Assembly: GCF_024741815.1 (NCBI RefSeq)
Contig: NZ_CP102951.1
Coordinates: 4,106,001-4,170,000, forward strand
Length of the DNA stretch: 64,000 bases
Reading direction: 5' to 3'
Source: Pseudomonas sp. LS1212
GTDB lineage: Bacteria; Pseudomonadota; Gammaproteobacteria; Pseudomonadales; Pseudomonadaceae
Shown: piece after piece, positions 59,625-64,000 of the stretch
Position numbering within the stretch: the first letter of the stretch is position 1
Layout: every line of letters begins with the position of its first letter
Notes under the pieces: generated by a model
What the model saw: only the letters and a program-made list of their open reading frames with translations
What the model was told of the DNA's origin: nothing
The model's database searches: none
Translations under genes and position numbers: made by a program

Positions 59625-60005
59625 ATGACAAGACTCACCGTTCAAGCGGGCGATTTCTTGCAAGGTGAAGGCGAGTACAGCAATGGATCGCTCATACTCA
59701 AGACCAACACAAACCCCAACGCCGGGGAAAAGATCGCCCTGACCCGCATCAAGGAAATGACAATCGCCAACCAGGAAAGCAGCAAGAGCCTGGGCAGTGC
59801 CATTGGCTGGGGCATGGCGGGCGCATTGGTGGCCGGCCCGATAGGATTGATCGCCGGGTTGTGGCTGGGCGGCAAGGAAGAAGAAATAACCTTTGTGGCC
59901 ACCCTCAAGGATGGTCGGAAACTGATGGCCATTACCGACGTCAAGACCTATACGAAAATGGCCGGGAACTGGCAACGACGGATGTCAAAAACACAAAACC
60001 CCTGA
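59625..60005 (+). CDS. Small glycine-zipper protein, unknown function
   Basis: A 126-residue protein with a beta-rich N-terminal part (LTVQAGDFLQGEGEYSNGSLIL, KIALTRIKEMTIA), a central hydrophobic glycine-rich stretch (AIGWGMAGALVAGPIGLIAGLWLGG) that resembles a glycine zipper, and EITFVATLKDGRKLMAITDVKTY. I recognise the type from pseudomonads but no function. The stop is inside the left arm of the terminator at 59994. Confidence 0.8.
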   Translation: MTRLTVQAGDFLQGEGEYSNGSLILKTNTNPNAGEKIALTRIKEMTIANQESSKSLGSAIGWGMAGALVAGPIGLIAGLWLGGKEEEITFVATLKDGRKLMAITDVKTYTKMAGNWQRRMSKTQNP

Positions 60006-60030
60006 CTTCGCGAGGAAATCAGGGGTTTTG
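59994..60030 (+). terminator. Terminator, also facing tRNA-Ser
   Basis: CAAAACCCCTGA, loop, TCAGGGGTTTTG. It serves the glycine-zipper gene and, on the other strand, lies ten bases beyond the tRNA-Ser 3' end. Confidence 0.88.
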
Positions 60031-60039
60031 TATGGAATA

Positions 60040-60129
60040 TGGCGGTGAAGAAGGGATTCGAACCCTTGATACAGTTTCCTGTATACACACTTTCCAGGCG
60101 TGCTCCTTCAGCCACTCGGACACTTCACC
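60040..60129 (-). tRNA. tRNA-Ser(GGA)
   Basis: A 90-base class II tRNA with encoded CCA. The acceptor GGTGAAG pairs with CTTCACC, the anticodon loop is CTGGAAA (anticodon GGA), there is a long variable arm (TATACAG..CTGTAT region) and the T-arm is GGGTTCGAATCCC. Confidence 0.97.
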
Positions 60130-60445
60130 GTTTCTCTTCAAACCATTCGGTCTGTCGAGGCGCGCTAATGTAGTCGAAAGTTCCAGTGATGGCAAAGGTT
60201 TTTTTCAGAATTTTCATGTGCTTAAACACTTAACCGGAAAATCGTCCCTGTGCCGCCTTGCGGGCCATGGCAAAGCGGCCAATCTCTGGTGGCGTTTTAC
60301 ACGCCTCGACCGCGAGCCCCAAGGATACGCCTGCCTTTTCGCGGTTCCAGGCGCTGAAAGGCTGACTCACCGGTCAGTCACGGTGCTTTACCTTGGCGTG
60401 AGTGCTGGGTAACGTCTGCCCCACTTCTCTACAAGGAACCGAGTC
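60130..60445. other. Intergenic region, no gene seen
   Basis: A 316-base gap between tRNA-Ser and the crotonase gene. It must contain the tRNA promoter on the minus strand and the crotonase promoter on the plus strand, but I find no convincing box pair. A T-run at 60199-60205 has no stem. Confidence 0.5.
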
Positions 60446-61135
60446 ATGAGTGAGCTGATTTCCTACCACCTCGAAGACGGCATCGCGACCCTGACCTTGA
60501 GCAATGGCAAGGTCAATGCCATTTCCCCTGACGTGATTGCCGCCTTCAATACCGCGCTGGATCAAGCCGAGAAAGATCGCGCCGTGGTGATCATTACCGG
60601 TCAGCCGGGAATCCTCTCCGGGGGTTACGACCTCAAGGTGATGACCTCCGGCCCGCAGCATGCCGTCAACCTGGTGACAGCCGGCTCTACCCTGGCCCGA
60701 CGCCTCCTGTCACACCCCTTCCCCGTCATCGTGGCCTGCCCTGGCCACGCCGTCGCCAAGGGTGCCTTTATCCTGTTGTCGGCAGACTACCGGATTGGTG
60801 TCGAAGGCCCGTTCAGCATCGGCCTTAATGAAGTGCAGATCGGCATGACCATGCACCATGCCGGTATCGAACTGGCCCGTGATCGCCTGCGCCGTTCGGC
60901 TTTCCACCGCTCGGTCATCAACGGTGAGATGTTCGACCCGATCAGCGCCGTGGACGCAGGCTTCCTCGACAAGGTGGTGAAAGCCGAAGAGCTGACCGAG
61001 GCAGCCCTGACCGTCGCCCGGCAGCTGAAGAAGATCAACATGACCGCGCACAAGAACACCAAGCTGAAAGTGCGCAAGGCCCTGCTGGAAACTCTGGACG
61101 ACGCGATCATTCGCGACCAGGAACACTTGATCTAG
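60446..61135 (+). CDS. Crotonase (enoyl-CoA hydratase/isomerase) family protein
   Basis: A 229-residue crotonase-fold protein. The first oxyanion strand is ILSGGYDLKVM, the second GHAVAKGAFILLSADYRIG. In the usual enoyl-CoA hydratase positions the two catalytic Glu residues are not both evident (NEVQIGMTMHHAG has one), so hydratase activity is not certain. AAGGA precedes the ATG. From memory a similar gene (PA2841) sits near deaD in P. aeruginosa. Confidence 0.87.
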   Translation: MSELISYHLEDGIATLTLSNGKVNAISPDVIAAFNTALDQAEKDRAVVIITGQPGILSGGYDLKVMTSGPQHAVNLVTAGSTLARRLLSHPFPVIVACPGHAVAKGAFILLSADYRIGVEGPFSIGLNEVQIGMTMHHAGIELARDRLRRSAFHRSVINGEMFDPISAVDAGFLDKVVKAEELTEAALTVARQLKKINMTAHKNTKLKVRKALLETLDDAIIRDQEHLI

Positions 61136-61246
61136 TTACCCGCGAACATGCCCGGCCGCCTGCTGGGCTTTGTGGCTCGATTGTCCATTTGCCGAAGATA
61201 GTGCACATCCGTACACTGCGCCGCCTTTGCCCCGATGAGTTGCGCA

Positions 61247-61969
61247 ATGCTTTACCTCGTACGCATGTTGCTGTTGAGTCTGCACTTTTTCCTGGCCGGC
61301 GTGCTGGGCGTGCTGATCGGTTTGTGCCGGCCGTTCAACCCGGACAACAGCCGACTATATGCCCGGCTTTATGGCTGGGCGGCGACGTGGATCCTGCGCC
61401 TGAAGATCCAGTCCGAGGTCGGCCCGCTGTTCGACCAGCCGCCGGGCTGCGTGATCATCGCCAACCATCAATCCAACTATGACCTGTTCGTGCTCGGCCC
61501 TGTCGTGCCGCGGCGTACCGTATGCATTGGCAAGAAGAGCCTGAAATGGGTACCGCTGTTCGGCCAGCTGTTCTGGCTGGGCGGCAATGTCCTGATCGAG
61601 CGCGGCAATGCCCATCAGGCGCGCAGGGCCATGCTCACCACGACGCGTACGCTGCAAAAGGAAAACACGTCGATCTGGGTGTTCCCGGAAGGCACGCGCA
61701 ACGCCGAGGCCGATCTTTTGTCCTTCAAGAAAGGCGCTTTCCAGATGGCGATCGAGGCCGGGGTGCCCATCGTTCCCGTCTGCGTCAGCCGCTATGCGCG
61801 AAGGATGCGGCTCAATCGCTGGAACAGTGGCCACATCATTATCCGCTCGCTGGCCCCCATTCCCACCGCAGGTCTTGGCCAACAGGACATGCCCGCCCTG
61901 ATCGAGCGTTGTCGCGAGCAAATGCAGCAATGCATCCAGAACATGGAGCGGGAGTTGCAATACGCCTGA
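61247..61969 (+). CDS. plsC: 1-acyl-glycerol-3-phosphate acyltransferase
   Basis: A 240-residue inner-membrane acyltransferase making phosphatidic acid. An N-terminal hydrophobic helix (about 5-28) is followed by the HX4D motif His74-Asp79 (ANHQSNYDLF), GKKSLKWVPLFGQLFWLGG and the phosphate-binding FPEGTRNA. The ATG at 61247 lies seven bases after GATGAG and is preferred over one four codons earlier. Pseudomonads have several PlsC homologues. Confidence 0.93.
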   Translation: MLYLVRMLLLSLHFFLAGVLGVLIGLCRPFNPDNSRLYARLYGWAATWILRLKIQSEVGPLFDQPPGCVIIANHQSNYDLFVLGPVVPRRTVCIGKKSLKWVPLFGQLFWLGGNVLIERGNAHQARRAMLTTTRTLQKENTSIWVFPEGTRNAEADLLSFKKGAFQMAIEAGVPIVPVCVSRYARRMRLNRWNSGHIIIRSLAPIPTAGLGQQDMPALIERCREQMQQCIQNMERELQYA

Positions 61970-62069
61970 CCAAGGCGGCGAACACCTGGGTACTTGCCGA
62001 GTCTCAACTGAGAGAACAAGCTAAGCGCATGCTGCTTTTCTCTGCCATTTGAATCAGAAGCGAACAACC

Positions 62070-63041
62070 ATGGGTCGAGTCGTTGCTGCCGCGGTGTATA
62101 GCGCCGGTAAAAGAGTTACCAATATCAACCTCGATGAAGGCAGCCAATGGGCGAGCACACCCGGTCATTTCGTCTGGATCGGCCTGGAGGAACCCAGCGT
62201 CGAGCAACTGACCACCCTGCAACGGCAGTTCAACCTGCATGAACTGGCCATCGAAGACGCCCTGGAGAAGCACAGTCGGCCCAAGCTGGAAACCTTCGGC
62301 GATGCGCTGTTTATCGTGACCTACTCACCGATCCGGCACGAGGGCAAGTTGCAGTTCATCGAAACGCATATCTTTGCCGGCAATGGCTACATCATCACTG
62401 CCCGCAACGGCAGTTCGGCCTCCTACGCGCGGGTGCGCTCACGCTGCGAAGCGCGCCCCCTGCTGCTCGAACATGGCGAAGACTTCGTGCTGTATGCCCT
62501 GCTCGACTTCGTTACCGAGAACTACCAGCCGGTCAGCGAAGCGATCCATGACGAGATCGAGGAGCTCGAGCGCAACGTACTCAGCGGCTCGCTCAAGGAA
62601 GGTGACATCCGCCTGCTCCATAACCTGCGCCGTGACATTCTGCGCCTGCATCGCTATGTAGCGCCGATGGTCGAGGTCAGCGAGGAACTGCAGCGCCTGG
62701 ACTTCCCATTCATCGACAAGAACATGCGCCCGTATTTTCGCGATGTGCAAATCCACGTCACGCGGCAGATGGAGGACTTGATGGGCATCCGCGACATTGC
62801 CAGCCAGACCATTGAAATCGGCATGCTGCTGGAGTCATCGCGGCAAAGCATCACCCAGCGCAAATTCGCCGCCTGGGCAGCGATCCTGGCCTTTCCCACG
62901 GCCGTTGCAGGGATTTACGGAATGAACTTCGAGAACATGCCGGAGCTGGCCTGGCAATATGGCTACTTCGGTGTGCTGGGGGTGATTTCCGTGGGCTGTG
63001 TGACGTTGTACGCAAGCTTCAAGCGGTCCGGGTGGCTGTAA
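62070..63041 (+). CDS. corA: CorA-type magnesium/cobalt transporter
   Basis: A 323-residue CorA channel. The cytoplasmic funnel includes FVWIGLEEPSVEQLTTLQRQF, a long stalk helix follows, and near the C-terminus is the signature GMN at residues 284-286 (YGMNFENMPEL) between two membrane helices (AAWAAILAFPTAVAGIYGM and GYFGVLGVISVGCVTLYASF). ATG at 62070 was chosen; ribosome site weak. Confidence 0.93.
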   Translation: MGRVVAAAVYSAGKRVTNINLDEGSQWASTPGHFVWIGLEEPSVEQLTTLQRQFNLHELAIEDALEKHSRPKLETFGDALFIVTYSPIRHEGKLQFIETHIFAGNGYIITARNGSSASYARVRSRCEARPLLLEHGEDFVLYALLDFVTENYQPVSEAIHDEIEELERNVLSGSLKEGDIRLLHNLRRDILRLHRYVAPMVEVSEELQRLDFPFIDKNMRPYFRDVQIHVTRQMEDLMGIRDIASQTIEIGMLLESSRQSITQRKFAAWAAILAFPTAVAGIYGMNFENMPELAWQYGYFGVLGVISVGCVTLYASFKRSGWL

Positions 63042-63061
63042 ACGCGGAGCGTCGCAGGAGG

Positions 63062-63087
63062 CATTCCCACGCCAGAGCGTGGGAATG
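63062..63087. repeat. Short palindrome of the CATTCCCACGC type
   Basis: CATTCCCACGC, CAGA, GCGTGGGAATG with exact 11-base arms, between convergent corA and the amidotransferase gene. The same type of palindrome is interrupted by the MITE-like element at 30.2 kb. Confidence 0.85.
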
Positions 63088-63101
63088 AGAGGTAAGACTC
63101 G

Positions 63102-63833
63102 TCAGGAGATCGAGGCGGCCTGGGGTTTATGCGCCACGAAACGCATCATCCACTCGGCCACGGTAGTGCCCTGGTGTTCCTGGGCCAGGCTGGCCATGCC
63201 GGTCTTGTAGACCTGCTCGCCCAGTTTGTCCTGGCGCGCGTCGAGCAAGGCCCGGGAATAGTCGTGAACGAATTCCGGATGCCCCTGGAAGCACAATACC
63301 TGATCGTTGATCTGATAGGCCGCGATCGGGCAGAACTCGCTGGAAGCCACCACGGTAGCGTTTTCCGGTAGTCGGGTGACCTGGTCCTGGTGGCTGATCA
63401 ACAAGGTCAAGTCTTCAACCGCAGGGCTCATCCACGGCGCCTGGTGCGCCAGGGTGTAGCGATGGGTGCCCACGCCCCAGCCTTGGGTCGAGCGCTCGCT
63501 CTTGCCACCCAGCAGCAATGCCAGCAACTGATGACCGAAACACACGCCCAACAGTTTGTCGCCACGCTCGTAGCGCTGCAGCAGGAAGGTCTTGAGCGTT
63601 TCGATCCAGGGGTCTGTGCCGAATGAGTCGGCCTTGCTGCCAGTGACCAGATACGCATCGAACTGCAGATCTTCGCCCGGATAATCGCCATGCATGACGT
63701 TGTACACGCTGAACTGGGCGGCAATCGGCTGGCGGGCAAACAGTTGCTCGAACATCCGTCCGTAGCCCTGGTACTGTTCGACGAGTTCAGGCCGCAGAAC
63801 ATCGGTTTCGAGGATGCAGATGCGTAACGACAT
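63102..63833 (-). CDS. Class I glutamine amidotransferase-like protein
   Basis: A 243-residue GATase-fold protein with the nucleophile Cys98 (LLGVCFGHQLLA) and the His185/Glu187 pair (CFQGHPEF). No synthetase domain is attached or adjacent. The type is common as a stand-alone protein (GuaA-like amidotransferase domain) in pseudomonads, with possible gamma-glutamyl hydrolase-like activity. The start MSLRICILETD is the only reasonable Met. From here to the window end (63834-64000) no further gene is seen. Confidence 0.9.
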   Translation of the reverse strand: MSLRICILETDVLRPELVEQYQGYGRMFEQLFARQPIAAQFSVYNVMHGDYPGEDLQFDAYLVTGSKADSFGTDPWIETLKTFLLQRYERGDKLLGVCFGHQLLALLLGGKSERSTQGWGVGTHRYTLAHQAPWMSPAVEDLTLLISHQDQVTRLPENATVVASSEFCPIAAYQINDQVLCFQGHPEFVHDYSRALLDARQDKLGEQVYKTGMASLAQEHQGTTVAEWMMRFVAHKPQAASIS

Positions 63834-64000
63834 AAAAAGTACCCTGGCACGACAAAGGCGATAGTGCCTCTAGCCTGCCTTGAATTCTGGCCTGAAGGCA
63901 AGTGCGAGTCATGACCTGTTCGGGCAGGTTGGACACTCGGACGAACGGTAGCCGGCTAATGGATCCACTTGCATGAGGACGCACGCGTCTAGCAAACGGC

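Overview
The window is a stretch of Pseudomonas chromosome, most like the P. fluorescens / P. putida side of the genus. Reasons: the gene order from the TetR regulator through tatD, holB, tmk, mltG, pabC, fabF, acpP, fabG, fabD, plsX, rpmF, yceD, maf, sppA, rluC and rne to murB, kdsB, lpxK, exbDB and comEC is the usual pseudomonad order; RNase E has the pseudomonad REER/NDPR scaffold; EF-P carries Arg32 beside its rhamnosyltransferase EarP; a SagS-type hybrid sensor kinase is present; and the extragenic palindromes are of Pseudomonas REP type. No prophage, plasmid, CRISPR array, integron or secretion cluster is visible. Most of the window is core genome. LAYOUT. 1-4.9 kb: a DUF4160/DUF2442 pair running off the left edge behind a perfect 21-bp palindrome, a DUF1285 protein, a DUF4823 lipoprotein, a MoaA, a TetR regulator and a divergent class V aminotransferase. 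4.9-18.3 kb: the tatD-holB-tmk-mltG-pabC-fabF / acpP-fabG-fabD-plsX-rpmF-yceD fatty-acid and cell-division block on the minus strand, then maf, sppA, a HAD phosphatase and rluC; pilZ, normally between holB and tatD, is missing. 18.3-29.5 kb: a strong promoter and a leader of nearly 700 nt before rne, then a MobA-like gene, murB, a truncated tyrosine phosphatase, kdsB, a Trm112-like gene, lpxK, exbD, exbB and comEC (lipid A, peptidoglycan and envelope energy genes). 30.2-31.0 kb: a 778-bp non-autonomous, MITE-like element with terminal inverted repeats, 11-bp target duplications and long internal inverted arms. 31-36.6 kb: an ABC exporter, a glutathione transferase, the large acyl-CoA dehydrogenase FadE and a conserved small protein. 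36.7-37.2 kb: a duplicated tRNA-Gly/tRNA-Glu operon with a near-consensus, stringent-type promoter. 37.4-49.3 kb: a membrane-anchored protein, free Met-sulfoxide reductase, DUF815 ATPase, SagS, glutathione peroxidase, MsrB, an AlaA-type aminotransferase, HtpX, Tpm, YgiD and a DeaD RNA helicase (redox, heat and cold stress functions). 49.4-64 kb: a spermidine-synthase-like protein, class II DAHP synthase, a YcaQ-like protein, DUF1127, two LysR regulators around a TauE/SafE permease, an ohrR-ohr deletion scar, efp-earP, a Gre-like factor, an SDR remnant, tRNA-Ser, a crotonase, PlsC, CorA and a class I glutamine amidotransferase. MOST INTERESTING. Several loci look like deletion scars in otherwise conserved neighbourhoods. 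At 56.03-56.27 kb the N-terminal half of the peroxide regulator OhrR is joined in frame to what looks like the last eleven residues of its partner Ohr, so the organic-hydroperoxide system is gone. At 23.9-24.1 kb the low-molecular-weight protein tyrosine phosphatase has lost about half its length although both operon overlaps are kept. An SDR survives only as its C-terminus at 59.3 kb, and pilZ is absent. The MITE-like element, the REP-encoded protein tail on the Met-sulfoxide reductase and the REER expansion in RNase E are further points of interest. I see no clearly new multi-gene system.
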